Source: Thamnocephalis sphaerospora (taxonomy: Eukaryota; Zoopagomycota; Zoopagomycetes; Zoopagales; Sigmoideomycetaceae). Taken from it: a stretch of DNA of 34,243 bases. The notes beneath the pieces are model-generated. The model did no database searches and was not told the origin of the DNA. It saw only the letters and a list, made by a program, of their open reading frames with translations. The position numbers were made by a program, and so were the translations under genes. Location: assembly GCA_003614735.1 (NCBI GenBank), contig KZ992533.1, positions 1 through 34,243 of the forward strand, given 5' to 3'. Shown in pieces: positions 20,631 through 31,214 of the stretch; position 1 is the first letter of the stretch, and every line of letters begins with the position of its first letter.

Positions 20631-22205
20631 CTACATCGGTATAACATCCGCATTAGATGAAGAAGAAGCCGGCAGCGGTGCAAGGCGTCCGGCGTAGAAT
20701 TGCTCGTTTGGTGGCGCCACCGCTGAAAGGGGCCGCGCACCAAGCGCTGGTTGATCATGCTGCTGTATGATGCCCGATTGCCGATTATTTACAATGGACG
20801 ACACAATTGCGCCACTGTAACGACCAGCCGCCGATCTTTGGTTGCTAGCCTCAGCTTGCTGCAGTGCCTGTTTAACAGACGCGAGCTCCTGTTGTAACGC
20901 ATCGCGAGTGTTACGCCGCTTTTTAGCAAAATGTCGTACCATAAAGATGGTGCCGGCTACCAGCAAGGCAGCAGCCAGGATGCCACCCACGGCAAGCCCA
21001 ACAATGGTGCCCGTTTCCATTCCGGACGACTCTTGCTCGGCAGTCCCTCCATCCGTAGTGGCTTGGTCTGGGTCGGCCACACCAGGAAATGTGTCGACAA
21101 ACTTCCAGTCAGTCATGCTGAGTGCATAGACTCCGTCGTCGCCTTTGTTGCTGCCCATGTAACCGAAAGCGACGAGCATGTGGTCACCGACTCGGGTGGC
21201 CGTGTGGTCATACCGGCCTGGCGGTGGACTCTGTAGCTTTGGCTTGCTCCAACTCCAAGTAGCAACATCTAATACTGCCACGTCGTCAAACACGGTGGTA
21301 TAGCTAGCATCACAGCCGCCATACACGACAATCTTCTCGCCGTATGTCACTGCGGTATGCTGTATCCGATTTGCTGGCGGCGTGCCGCTTACGGGAACAG
21401 TCGACCATTGCTTGGTCGAGATCTGGTATTTCTGCACCGAATTCATGTACATCAGCGAGCCGTTGTTGGAACCGCCGATAACAACAAGCATGGCGCGTGA
21501 CGGAACGTAGCTAAGTGTATGCTGACTAAAGCTACCCGCTTTGGTAAAAAGGTTTTGCTGTGCGGTCCATGTCATGTTGTTTGTGCTGAGCGTGTACAGA
21601 TCGCTTAAAGATGTGGACGCCGCGGTGGAATTTACGGCGGCCGGATCGTAAGTGCCGCCAAAATCGTATACCACGTCGTTCACCATAGTAGCATCCATGT
21701 TGAAGCGATAACCGGGCGGGCCTCCCTTCGGCACGTAGGACACCCAGCTTTGGCTCTGCGGACTAAACGCCCAGATGTTTTTGGCGTTTGTGTAATTGGG
21801 CCTGACACCGCCATAGGCAAGCACACGGTTGTTCTTGCGATCAGCTTCCATCGCGTGGTTCACCATGGGCTCCGGCATTGTCTTGCTGGCCTTGATCGAT
21901 TTCCACGGTGGCGAGGATGTGGCAAAGGACTTTGTAAGATCCAGCGAAAGAACAAAGTTGTTGTCGCGCGCGAACGGCGCAGTGTTGCCGCCTTCGCCTA
22001 TTCTACCGCCAACGATGTACAAGTTACTGCCCAGCACCTTGGCTGCGTGCCCCCAGCGCGGTTCAGGCTTGGCATTCTGCGCAGATATGGCTGCCGTGCA
22101 CAGTATCAAGTGAATGCCAATGTAGAGTAGTCCCACGCGGCATACGTAAGCTGCAAGAGTTTTCGCTAGCTTGATCATACGCAAGTTGCCACGGGCAGCG
22201 GTCAT
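20631..22205 (-). CDS. Secretory-pathway kelch-repeat single-pass membrane protein
   Basis: An intronless 524-aa frame. An N-terminal hydrophobic stretch (20-43, GLLYIGIHLILCTAAISAQ) is a signal peptide or anchor; starting at M10 would give a more typical signal length. Residues 47-365 hold about six kelch blades, seen as repeated GG or FG turns and Trp-containing strands (NLYIVGGR, RVLAYGGVRP, VVYDFGGT, LVVIGGSNN, KIVVYGGCD, HMLVAFGYM). Several N-x-S/T sites (NYT, NST, NMT, NGS) suit a luminal or extracellular beta-propeller. A transmembrane segment (400-424, GLAVGGILAAALLVAGTIF) is followed by basic residues, a short coiled coil (432-455) and a disordered cytosolic tail. Such kelch-TM proteins are common in early-diverging fungi, with mostly unknown ligands. 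The specific function is unknown. Confidence 0.85.
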   Translation of the reverse strand: MTAARGNLRMIKLAKTLAAYVCRVGLLYIGIHLILCTAAISAQNAKPEPRWGHAAKVLGSNLYIVGGRIGEGGNTAPFARDNNFVLSLDLTKSFATSSPPWKSIKASKTMPEPMVNHAMEADRKNNRVLAYGGVRPNYTNAKNIWAFSPQSQSWVSYVPKGGPPGYRFNMDATMVNDVVYDFGGTYDPAAVNSTAASTSLSDLYTLSTNNMTWTAQQNLFTKAGSFSQHTLSYVPSRAMLVVIGGSNNGSLMYMNSVQKYQISTKQWSTVPVSGTPPANRIQHTAVTYGEKIVVYGGCDASYTTVFDDVAVLDVATWSWSKPKLQSPPPGRYDHTATRVGDHMLVAFGYMGSNKGDDGVYALSMTDWKFVDTFPGVADPDQATTDGGTAEQESSGMETGTIVGLAVGGILAAALLVAGTIFMVRHFAKKRRNTRDALQQELASVKQALQQAEASNQRSAAGRYSGAIVSSIVNNRQSGIIQQHDQPALGARPLSAVAPPNEQFYAGRLAPLPASSSSNADVIPM

Positions 22206-22866
22206 GAAGGCGACGAACGCTCGTAGCTATAACACGGATGAACGGAATGTAAGAGGCGAGACGACACAGCAAATTCATAACCGCAACGCCCTCGTCTCTG
22301 TATATAAACCGGCCATAAAATCTGATTTGCTACAGGCCGGCCTGCAAAGGACAAAGGTCAGCCATGGATTGGCAGAGGATATGGTTGGCGGTGGTTCAAA
22401 ATTGGCAGGCAATGGCGAGCACCAGCTTGTGCAAGGTGACGCGCAGATACCGCCCAGCGCGTCATGCTGGGTGCAAATATCAATATATATATCCATTGGC
22501 AGCACCGCCATCCCGTCTCTGCATGGGTTCCCTGTTGTGGCAGCCACTCTCAGTAGGGTCATTGTAAATAACGGGTGCGTGAAGGCGTTGGATGGTGCGA
22601 AAAGTCTGGGTGTCGGCAGGTAGGTAGTGAAAACGCGGATAAAAATAGAGACACAAGCAGTACCAGCTGACATACAGAAAGCAGAGAGGACAGCCAAGCG
22701 ACTTGCGCGGACAAGTTCGACAAGCAACGTTGCAAAGCACGGCAGACACAGTGGCATTTTATTGAGAGTTACAGCACGCTGGTCAATACTGCGCAGTAAC
22801 ATGGGCCAATAGGCAGAAACGCCAAAAGTATAGCAGATTACAGCGGTTGGATCGGGTACTTGACTG
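22206..22866. other. Spacer upstream of the kelch gene
   Basis: About 660 bp holding the kelch gene promoter and the F-box gene 3' flank. A/T-rich TATA-like stretches occur at 22300-22308 and 22481-22494, the first about 95 bp from the kelch ATG. The open frames here have no recognisable domain. Confidence 0.4.
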
Positions 22867-24621
22867 TTACACACCTTGGCCTACAACATCAGGCATAAAG
22901 TCAAGCCAGAAAACGCGTCGGACAAACTGCGAGCCGTATTCATCCTTCAACGCCAGAGCAGTTGCACCATGCTCTTCTTTGTCAGAATGCTGCTCGCTAT
23001 CCTGTTGCCAGCTTTCAAAAAGATAGACTGGCGAGGCAATGTCGGGGCTGGCATACAGATGAGAGGAAGCATCGCGAAGCACGCGCACTGTTACGCCGGC
23101 AAATACGTCAAACAGCTTTAGACAGCCATCACCTTGCCGTGTAATCAACAAAACTAGATCGCCTAGAATATGCCTAGCACTGTACCACTCTGGCGATAGG
23201 TAAGATTTGACGGTAGCGCCGGTGCGCCAGCATAGTAGGCTAACACGATTGAAAGGTACCTGTGGCCCCAAAGGGCTGGGTCGTGACATGACAAGAAGTC
23301 GACGATGGGGCAGCTTTGCAAATAGACGCTGCATCGTATTGTCTAGCCAACCGTGGCGAAATGTGCGAATTCCATCACGAGTGCCGGCTGCATGTGAAGA
23401 GTCCAGCGAGTAACCAGTGCCAGTGGAGTTAGTGACGTTGACTACGGCATGGAAAGTAAGAACAGGGTAATAGAACATGTTTCCGCGTATGTATACGTGA
23501 TCCTTGTCCACCGCATATACTTCCAAGTCAGTTATTCCCCTGGTAGTACCCCACGCGTCCAAGCAATGGCCAGTGTATAGCGTGTGCATATGGCCACCCT
23601 TTAAGGCATCTGCATTTGAGCTGTCGTTAAACGTCACTTCGTATACCTTCCAGTAGAGTATGGAGCGAGAGCCTCTGACCACGCACAGAACGACACGGTT
23701 GTTGCAGGAAGTCACAATGCATGCGTTATGATAAGTTGTATCGAAAACAGTATCCCTTTCTGCGGTTTCCTGGCCCGCATCAAGTGCCGGATCAATGCCA
23801 TACTCATCATAGTCAAATGGGTGCAACCGCATTAGACGGCATGGTGGAAATGTGCCGTTTGCATCTAGTAGTAACCAGTATGGGCCGTCCTCAGAATACG
23901 GCACATTATAGGCATTTTGGCAGACCAATACCCAGCGATCGTGCCTTCCTATAACAAAGGCATCGCCCGCCAGGTTCTCGGCCGAGTTACGCGACAGTCG
24001 ACATGCCCGGAGATAGATGTTTAGGTGTGGCATTCTTACGCGCTGCGACACGCAGCAGTCACCATTGCTGCACTCATGAGCAACGTCCTGGGAATTTGGA
24101 GGCGCACCATTCAGCCAAGCCAGGTGTGGTTTGTGAGTAGCATCAGTGTGCGTGGCTGGTACTCGATACATCATATCCTTTAAGCGATTGGACAAATGCA
24201 AGCTGCATGCCGTAAACCCGGCGGCAGTCCAGTCGCTGCTGGCACATTTTGATTCTGGTACAAGATTGGAACGTCGCGTACTGCAACCTAGACGCCAGTT
24301 GATTTCAGTCTGCTTGCGAGCAGCCAAGGCACGTCTCCAGTCAATCTCCGTGTGCTTAGCGTCAACTTTAGCGCTTTCTGCAAGGCGTAGGCAATAGGTT
24401 GCTAGCCAGAATCTTTCCGACGCGTCGTCGGCAAACGTGGCATGGTAGTGCTGCCGCCACATTTCCTGCATGTTTGCAAACATGTTTCGAAACACCCGGC
24501 TAGCCACGCAGAGACGTAGAGCAGTGTATGCATCGCAATAAAGCAGCACCAGCAACCACAGCTCTTTGGGCAGCCATAATGAGTTTACGGCCAACATGGC
24601 GCTGGAGTATGCATTGGTCAT
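22867..24621 (-). CDS. F-box-like protein of unknown substrate
   Basis: An intronless 584-aa frame. The ATG at 24621 (MTNAYSSAML) is the first real ATG; the frame extends slightly upstream only through a TTG. Residues about 14-60 match an F-box: LPKELWLLVLLYCDAYTALRL, then CVASRVFRNMFANMQEMWRQHY, with the usual LP start and Trp near the end. F-box proteins dock on Skp1 to recruit substrates to SCF ubiquitin ligases. The next segment has two WR-A-AARK-like elements (IDWRRALAARK, INWRLG). The remaining 400 residues hold repeated beta-rich strands with aromatic ends (WVLVCQN, YWLLLDANG, RVVLCVVRG, YWKVYEVTF, VYIRGNMFYYPVL), suggesting a diverged beta-propeller. No substrate can be named. Confidence 0.75.
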   Translation of the reverse strand: MTNAYSSAMLAVNSLWLPKELWLLVLLYCDAYTALRLCVASRVFRNMFANMQEMWRQHYHATFADDASERFWLATYCLRLAESAKVDAKHTEIDWRRALAARKQTEINWRLGCSTRRSNLVPESKCASSDWTAAGFTACSLHLSNRLKDMMYRVPATHTDATHKPHLAWLNGAPPNSQDVAHECSNGDCCVSQRVRMPHLNIYLRACRLSRNSAENLAGDAFVIGRHDRWVLVCQNAYNVPYSEDGPYWLLLDANGTFPPCRLMRLHPFDYDEYGIDPALDAGQETAERDTVFDTTYHNACIVTSCNNRVVLCVVRGSRSILYWKVYEVTFNDSSNADALKGGHMHTLYTGHCLDAWGTTRGITDLEVYAVDKDHVYIRGNMFYYPVLTFHAVVNVTNSTGTGYSLDSSHAAGTRDGIRTFRHGWLDNTMQRLFAKLPHRRLLVMSRPSPLGPQVPFNRVSLLCWRTGATVKSYLSPEWYSARHILGDLVLLITRQGDGCLKLFDVFAGVTVRVLRDASSHLYASPDIASPVYLFESWQQDSEQHSDKEEHGATALALKDEYGSQFVRRVFWLDFMPDVVGQGV

Positions 24622-25361
24622 TTGTGGCAAAAGCTAGAAAGAGGAGCGTATGACGTGGACAGCGGTCGTGTTGCACACGCGGAGCTTACATCACTACGAT
24701 GGCATGCCCATTGGATAGACCGGATATAGAACAGCGTGTTATCGGGCCATACACCCTACGATAGTTACTTATAAAAGTGTGACGACATGGAGCCAACACT
24801 GGCGTGCTGAAGTCTGCGTCAGGTGAATAACAACCTACGGTCTGCTCATCGCACCGTTCGGTTGCAGTATATCACCTGGCTTGGCAGTGTTGCAAAATAG
24901 CACTAACCTTCTATAATGAAGTATGCCCAGCCTGTTATAGCATACTATGCGCAAATCTATCATAGTGCGCTTGGCATCAGGGTCATCCGTATCAGCTTTA
25001 CAGATTAGCAAATGCACAAGGGCATGACTTGCGCGCGGTACGTGCCAAGTACCGTAAACAGCAAGGTGATATAGCCGCCAACAATGGGCTTCCGACCGTC
25101 GGATAGTGGCCAAGCATGTATCATGCAATGCAAGAAGGAGTTCCAGCAGTTTGCATTAGATAAAGGGCTGTACGTTGTACAGGGATGTTGCTAACCGGTT
25201 TGGGGTATGTGGCAAAGGAACAAAGCACGATAAAACACTGCCTGGCAGCTGTCATCGGAAGTGAATAGGCTAGAGTGTGGTCTGGTGCGTGCATTTAACC
25301 GCACGCGTGTTTGCGTGACTCCACATGGTCGAAACACCAAGGCGTCTAGCCAACATAGATT

Positions 25362-25392
<31 letters not shown>

Positions 25393-25764
25393 CGCTGCTA
25401 TGCCTTGTTGGATTGGATTCGGGGCACGGAGAGGTAGCCGCGTCGTAGCACGGGACCACTGTCTCGAAAATATGGTAGACTGACGATACAGGGTTTCAGC
25501 TTTGTTCGCTCGCGTGGATAATGCAGGGTTTTCATTGCTTGGCTGGCACCCAGTCCAGGACACACAACAACGGGTAAAGCCTACGGCAGCGCTTTTTCCA
25601 AAAACGGTACCATTAGGAGTATGGCGCGGGTGGTCTGCATCGTTTTCACTCACCGTACTGTACTTAAGCCGCCAAAGGCCTGCACCACCCGACCGCCGAT
25701 TCTACGCATCGCGTTCGCAAACACCTGACAGCAAACACCTTTATACTTTGCACCAAATTACCCA
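24622..25764. other. 1.1-kb stretch with only weak gene candidates
   Basis: Two weak minus-strand signals. (1) 25128-24835: a 97-codon frame without ATG; its middle (ALVHLLICKADTDDPDAK) reads like protein, but no partner exon was found. (2) A possible small gene starting at the ATG at 25709 (MRRIGGRVVQAFGG), whose 56-nt exon ends in a good GTGAGT donor at 25653. The acceptor is ambiguous, and one choice leads into a frame with poly-Ala encoded by the GCT array and ending at 25270. A TATAAAAG at 24770-24777 (plus) has no ORF behind it. It also contains the F-box gene promoter. Confidence 0.3.
25363..25397 (+). repeat. CAG/CTG triplet repeat
   Basis: About eleven AGC/CAG units, with one CAA-type interruption, continue toward GCCGCTGCT. 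On the minus strand the units read GCT and would code for poly-Ala in one open frame. Confidence 0.75.
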
Positions 25765-27783
25765 ATGGCAGGCTGCTCAGAGCGCGGCAAAATGCCGGCA
25801 AAGCACAGCTTTTTTATTGCTGATGACGCAAAGCAGAGCGCTGTGGCAATAGCACCGTCGCCTGCGCTAAACTGGGAGAGCGACATAAGCGTAGTATCCA
25901 GTTCTTCCACGGCTACATCTACGCATCCACGCTGGTCTTATTTATGCACGCCTTTGGCGGAAAGTGGGCTGCTGTATTGCGACGACGATATAACTGGATC
26001 GCTTTCAAGCCGCTCCAATGCTGCTATGGTAACCATGCTAAGCTCGGCTAGTGGCTCGACAGGTAAGGATAGCTGGCACATACTGACATAGATAGCTTGT
26101 GCGCTACTGACCACCGCTACCGCTCAAATAGCGAATTATTCCTCCTTTGACTTTCCAACCGTGGATCTGCAGTCGATTGACCTTGGCGAAAAGCTGAAGG
26201 AATTGGAAAGGGAAGAGGAGGCGCGCATTGAGCAGCTGATACATTTGCGTGACTATTACATGTTACCGCTGCTGGGTACTCCAACACCGGAGGAAACATT
26301 GCGGAGAGCCACCAGAAGGACTGTTCAAAGAGACGAGAAAATCAGCCGCGCCAACACTAGCCTATTTGCCACATTCTTTCGACGACGAAGCACAAGCGGC
26401 AGGCGAGGCAGGGTAGATGGAGATGGGACAGCAAGCACAAATCAGGAGGAACTTGACGCGGGTAGCACGTCGCACCTGGAGAAACTGCAGGCGGAGTTCA
26501 CTCGGCTTCAGGTGAAACAAAAGCAGGCTGTTTACAAGCCAACCGAGAACAGCAAGGCAGTCATCTTTGGGCCTTTTGAAGCCCTTGATCAGCTTATTGA
26601 CGTACACTCTTGCTTTCTCGAGGTGTTGAGGACAAGGTAGGCGCAAAAGCCACTGCGCAGGTCGCTGCACCATACCAACCTCTCCCCAGACAAGTGTCAG
26701 AAACGCCTCCGCATGCTGTGATCCCGGCCATTGCCGCTTTTGTAGGTTGTCTGTGTGTATACAGTGCAGGGCACACAATGGCTGACACACCGTCGTAGAC
26801 AAAACAGCCGTCCATCCACCATTTGCACGTAGAAAACATGGTTGACGCACTGCGTGCGTTTGAGTCTCTGGTGTTTTCCGATAAGAAGCTGGCCAAGATT
26901 ATTGACGTACGCATACATGTCGGGACTGTGCGTGTTGACAGTGGTGCTAACATCAGCTATGACTATGGCACCGTTGGCCCGGCAGACACGTGACGACAAC
27001 TCTTGCCAACCGTGCTTGCGCACGCTACTTGTCGCCACGCCAATATCATGTATATGGTCATATGGCGAGATGTTGCGTGCCGTGCGTGAACAACTGCACA
27101 CGCACCTCAGCTTTGAGGCCAAGTATGAGCTAGACAGCTGTCTCGCACAGCTGGAGCAGATTGCCAAGCGTGCCTGGCCAGCGTAAGTGGACGCGCTGCT
27201 ATGTCGGCGCACAAATGTCATGCTCACTTTGGTTTACTCAGTCTACAAGAAATTGCAGGCACACAACGGGTTGCCGCTTTGCAGCAGCGGATACTGGGAG
27301 TACCCCGATCGATGCTACAGCCAAAGCAAAGCATACACATTATCGATGTGCTTGACGTGCGCGAGTTTTCCGAGCACAAAGCGGCCTCCAGATGCCATCA
27401 AGTCTATACCATTTTGTTTACCGACCGCCTGCTCCTGCTCAAAGATGTCCATAATCGAAAGCAGCTCAATGTCTATGTAAGTCGGCAGCAAGTGCGCTGA
27501 TCAGATGCGCGCTGACATATGCCAGCAGAAATCACTTCCGCTTGCTGAGACCTCATTTGCCTTTTCCAGAGTGTCGGAACATGGCTACGCCAGTATCAAC
27601 GTTCTGCAGCACGACAGCAACGGCTACGTGCAGTTTACGCTACACTCCAAGGAGCAGACAAGATCGTGGCGACACTGTTTGAAGCGGCTGTCAACAATTC
27701 ACACCTCCAGCGAGAAAGCGTTTGCAGCTCTAAATCTGCTTATGGCGTGTCGTCAGCTGACCTGCAGTTCTTTCACATCATAG
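25765..27783 (+). CDS. Rho guanine-nucleotide exchange factor (DH-PH)
   Basis: Seven exons (25765-26062, 26132-26636, 26690-26741, 26799-26906, 26986-27182, 27242-27476, 27529-27783) join in frame to 549 aa. Residues about 1-110 are Ser-rich. A DH domain spans about 125-390: an initial helix with ELEREEEARIEQLIHLRDYY, then VIFGPFEALDQLIDVHSCFLEVL, NMVDALRAFESLVFSDKKLAK, and the C-terminal helix pair ending in ELDSCLAQLEQIAKRAW. A PH domain spans about 405-525: VYTILFTDRLLLLKD, then QFTLHSKEQTRSWRHCLKRL. DH-PH proteins load GTP onto Rho GTPases to control polarity and the cell wall. No CNH, BAR or other extra domain is seen. Exon 3 (52 nt) and its flanks are inferred from phase alone and are the weakest part. 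Exon 7 has a tandem CAGCAG acceptor (27526 or 27529). Confidence 0.75.
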
Positions 27784-28425
27784 CCCATTATCTTTTGCAC
27801 ACTACCGTACGGCTCAAACTACACTGTATCGTTAATATGCACGATTGTCTATCTTTTGTAGCGCATGTAGCTACGTGCTCTTTGCTTGTGCTGCCCCCTC
27901 CTTGAATGTCATCGTCCGTACCGGCACCTTTTGCCGCTGTCTGGATGCGTGTCACGCTCCTTGTTCTACCAATACCACACTGCATCGATATGCATGCCTT
28001 TAATTTGTTGTGCACCCGATCTAAAGATTGCCATCATCCAGCCACACAGTGTCGCTCGGGCATGCGCTGGCCTGCATAAGGCATATTCTTTGTGCACTCG
28101 GTTGCTTGCTGCATCAATCACACCAGCATAGCATATTTACCGCACACACGCATGCCAAGGCCAATGTGCTGCAAGCAGTGGTGACGTGCCGACAGCCCAT
28201 CATAATGCAGGTATAACGTCGGCTTTTTGGGGTACTAGCAAGTATCCCACTGACGTTTGTCAAGTGTCTGTGGACTCTATGGCGCCCAGTTCGTCATTTC
28301 AAATGAGCAGACTGCAAGTATCTATGCTGCGAACGCGACAACATCTAAAAAACCGCGTCCCGGCTTAATTACTTGCCAGTATACCTGCTGGGACCTGGCA
28401 ATTTCTACTGGCCCTACAGACAGAG
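27784..28425. other. Spacer between the RhoGEF gene and the tRNA
   Basis: About 640 bp with scattered stops in all plus frames. A frame around 28257-28370 could be read as a further exon of the RhoGEF gene, but no splice path links it convincingly and no CNH domain fits the space. Otherwise it is the 3' flank plus the tRNA 5' flank. Confidence 0.4.
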
Positions 28426-28498
28426 GGGCGTATGGCCAAATGGATAAGGCGCCTGACTACGGATCAGGAGATTCCAGGTTCGAGTCCTGGTATGCTCG
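28426..28498 (+). tRNA. tRNA-Arg (anticodon ACG)
   Basis: A 73-nt, intronless cloverleaf. The acceptor stem GGGCGTA pairs with TATGCTC (two G-U pairs) and the discriminator is G. The D arm is GCC/GGC, the anticodon stem CCTGA/TCAGG encloses the loop CTACGGA (anticodon ACG, read as ICG), and the T arm CCAGG/CCTGG encloses TTCGAGT. The internal promoter is intact: A box TGGCCAAATGG and B box GGTTCGAGTCC. A T5 terminator follows 3 nt after the gene. Confidence 0.97.
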
Positions 28499-28501
28499 CT
28501 C

Positions 28502-28506
28502 TTTTT
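28502..28506 (+). terminator. RNA polymerase III T5 terminator
   Basis: TTTTT lies 3 nt after the discriminator base of tRNA-Arg, the expected Pol III stop signal. Confidence 0.9.
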
Positions 28507-30553
28507 GCTTACGTGCGATCTGCTTTTGTTACGATGTGGCAGCATGCACGTCTGCGCGCTTGGTCGTGCAAGCTTTTTGGGTGTGGGCGGCAATGGATGA
28601 TGCAGGCCACTGGGCCAAGGGCCGTTGACGAAATAGTCATTATTACCATTACCATTTTTGGCGTTTGGCAGAGTGGCCGCTTGGAGCGTCTGTTGTTGTG
28701 GGTTGATCGTGCTTTGCATCCGAGCATCACCATTCACTGGACACCGTGCATGCTGCGCAAAAAGGGTTTCCAGCATGTGGTGAGCCGCCACAAACATGCG
28801 CTGGTCGCATACCCCGACCGCCACTGCACGCAGATCTCTGGCGGGGCTGTGTGAAGTGCGCGAGGCCCCGCGTGGCCGCGCCGCACGACCTGTTGTTGCC
28901 GCAGCCCAGGGGTGGTAACTTTTTTGTTTGCCGCTTACCATCTAGTATGCGTATCCCTGTGGTGCGTCACGGCGTGCTATGACGGCCATGGCGGTCATGG
29001 CGGTGGCCGCCGCAATCGTCTGCTTGCTCCGGTGCTGGTGTGCTACACGGCTTCTTGGTGTCCCCTTTTCGGAACGTCGGCGCACTCACCTCCCCTTTGA
29101 CCGACTTGGACGGTACAGCGTGGCCCTCTGCCAGGTATGCCACAGTTGTTTCTCGCCACCTGCTTGCTTGTTGCCCTCCAGTTCCTTGCCACGCCGCGTT
29201 ATCCCTCAGTACCATCGATTTCCGCCCGATCGCTAATTATCCGCACCAACTGCTCCTTGTCGTTCGTCGCTCACCACCGCCACTACCGCTACTCGTCTTA
29301 TTTCGCCGCTTTCCCTGTCGGTTGCGTCGCCGCTAATCCGCTGCATTCTGCTACCCAAAGCGTGACGACAACGGTACAGACGGCCGTTCGTGCTGACGTG
29401 TTCTCGCTACGAGCTGTACCAGCGCCACTCGCCGCCTCTGACCGTAGCTACCTTGCCTGTGTGTATGCACGAGTGCGCTGCTGCTTCCGTCCAGCATATT
29501 GCTTGTGCTGCTGCATACACCCGTCCCTTGCACCCACACCGCCTCACGGCCCACAGTGTGGCTGCGCTTTTTGGTGAGCACTCGTTAGCGCTGGAATGTC
29601 CGCATGCCCGTCTGCTTCTCCCGGTAGCGGCCTTTAGCCGTCCATATTAGCGCCACGTGCTACGCCGCGTTGATGCTCTGCACAGCCCTGCTACACTCAC
29701 GCGCGTCCATGCGTACTCCGGGCGCATACACACACACATGCACGCATACATACACACGCCTGCGTGCACGCACACATTTGCCCACCATACTTTTCTCAAT
29801 TCCGCTCATCTGCTTCGTGCGTACCGTCTCCTACTTGTGCGTGGGCGTGTATGCATGCGCAGGCGCTCGGTATTGCAACAGTCACTGGCGGCAACGGCTA
29901 ACCTGGTGCCTATGCGCGTCTCTCGCTCTTCACCTTGCCTTGTGCCTGCCATTCCCTACTACCCACTACCGCCTCGCCTACTACGCATAGATTAGCCGTG
30001 CCGGAGTCTAATTCCTTGCCGTTCGCCGCCACCCTTCGCCGCCAACTTTTGGCGTCAGCATCGTCCTGAGCGTTGTGCATCTGCGGTGGCCGACTCGGGC
30101 GTACACGCATATACCCACCTGGGTCTGACCGACTTTTGCTGTCTGCCTTGTGTGTGCGCTGGTTCGCGCTCCTGCGCTACTAGTAAGTTTTAGGTTGCGC
30201 AAAGCCGGCAGGGAGAGGGACGATGCTATGCGCTTGCACATCGCGGCTGCTGCGCCGTGCTACGCCCGCGCGCCGACCGCCGCCTGGACGATACACGGCA
30301 TTGGTGCTTGCTTGTGTTTCGTCACTCCTGTCGCAGTCTACGTACAGTTTGCCATGCGCTCCGCGCTTCTTATGGAAGTCACCCGCCTCGCCATCGTGAT
30401 GCCGACAACGTTACTGCTGCTGCACGCCGCTTGTTTCGTCTGCATTGCGTGTCACGGGCGGTGGCGTATACGCGTACGTTGCGCTACCGTGGCTCTATCC
30501 GACCTCTTGTTGGTGGTTCTACGCGTTGTCGACGACCGACACCCAGGCTGCGG

Positions 30554-30589
<36 letters not shown>

Positions 30590-31214
30590 ATGCAGCTGGC
30601 CTGGCCAGGTGACCTCGGCGTCTGCAGAGGCCACTACTGTGCGTGGGTGTGTGCAAGTGCGGATGTGTGTGGCGCCCTGCATCGGCATTTACGTCGTCTG
30701 CCATTGCTAACGCTCGGCGTGCTGTTTCTCTCCTGCTATCGCGACGCGCGGTGACGGTGTCGGCGCCGCTCTTTCGGGCATCATACCACCACCGCTGCTG
30801 GCGCCGCCGCATTCCTATTTGCCCTGTATTGCATCGGCGATTCGGCAAACGCCCTCGTCCTTGACTACGTCGCTGCTGTACCCACGTGTGTGCACCGTCA
30901 CGCATTGCCTTTGGCGTACGGCCGGTCAGCAGCGTCTTTATTGCGGCTGTGTGCTCCACGGCCACTAGAGACCCCGCTGTCTCGTCACTTTACGTTACAT
31001 CCACTTTTCATTGCACTTACGCACGACTACACTCCATCTCTCCTCCTACATTGCATCGCATCGCATCCTCTCTTGGACCGTCGGCATTGTCTTATTGGCG
31101 CCTGATCCCTCACCCTCCTGCCGCCTGTATTACCGCGCAACACGGCGGATGTACCCTGGCTGTGCTGCTCGGCTATTTATTTGCTACTCGCCATAGACAC
31201 CCTGAGAAGCAACG
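28507..31214. other. 2.7-kb pyrimidine-rich stretch without a supported gene
   Basis: The plus strand is T/C-rich across most of the stretch, which is why many plus frames stay open with Leu/Ser/Cys/Pro-rich translations. The best of these has a real ATG at 29137 (146 codons, signal-peptide-like MPQLFLATCLLVALQFLA), but it has no family match and shares the composition of its surroundings. CA and TG microsatellites lie at about 29727-29738 and 30555-30588. A minus-strand ATG at 28941 is followed at once by a GTAAGC donor-like site, without a convincing gene. The simplest reading is a long promoter and 5' leader of the gene at 31215. Confidence 0.45.
30555..30588 (+). repeat. (TG)17 microsatellite
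   Basis: Seventeen perfect TG dinucleotides, the longest uninterrupted simple repeat in the window, lie 630 bp upstream of the ATG at 31215. Confidence 0.95.

Noticed and set aside
27784-28370. Additional C-terminal exons (CNH domain) of the RhoGEF
   Set aside because: Stops in all frames, too little space for a CNH domain, and no phase-compatible splice path that I could find.
28414-28941. 175-codon minus-strand ORF overlapping the tRNA
   Set aside because: Its C-terminal part is the antisense of tRNA-Arg, and its start sits on a donor-like ATG/GTAAGC; no family match.
30150-30754. Hydrophobic plus-strand ORFs with a Cys-Val repeat, candidate membrane protein
   Set aside because: The Cys-Val run is the (TG)17 microsatellite, and the hydrophobicity follows from T-rich composition; no splice or family evidence.
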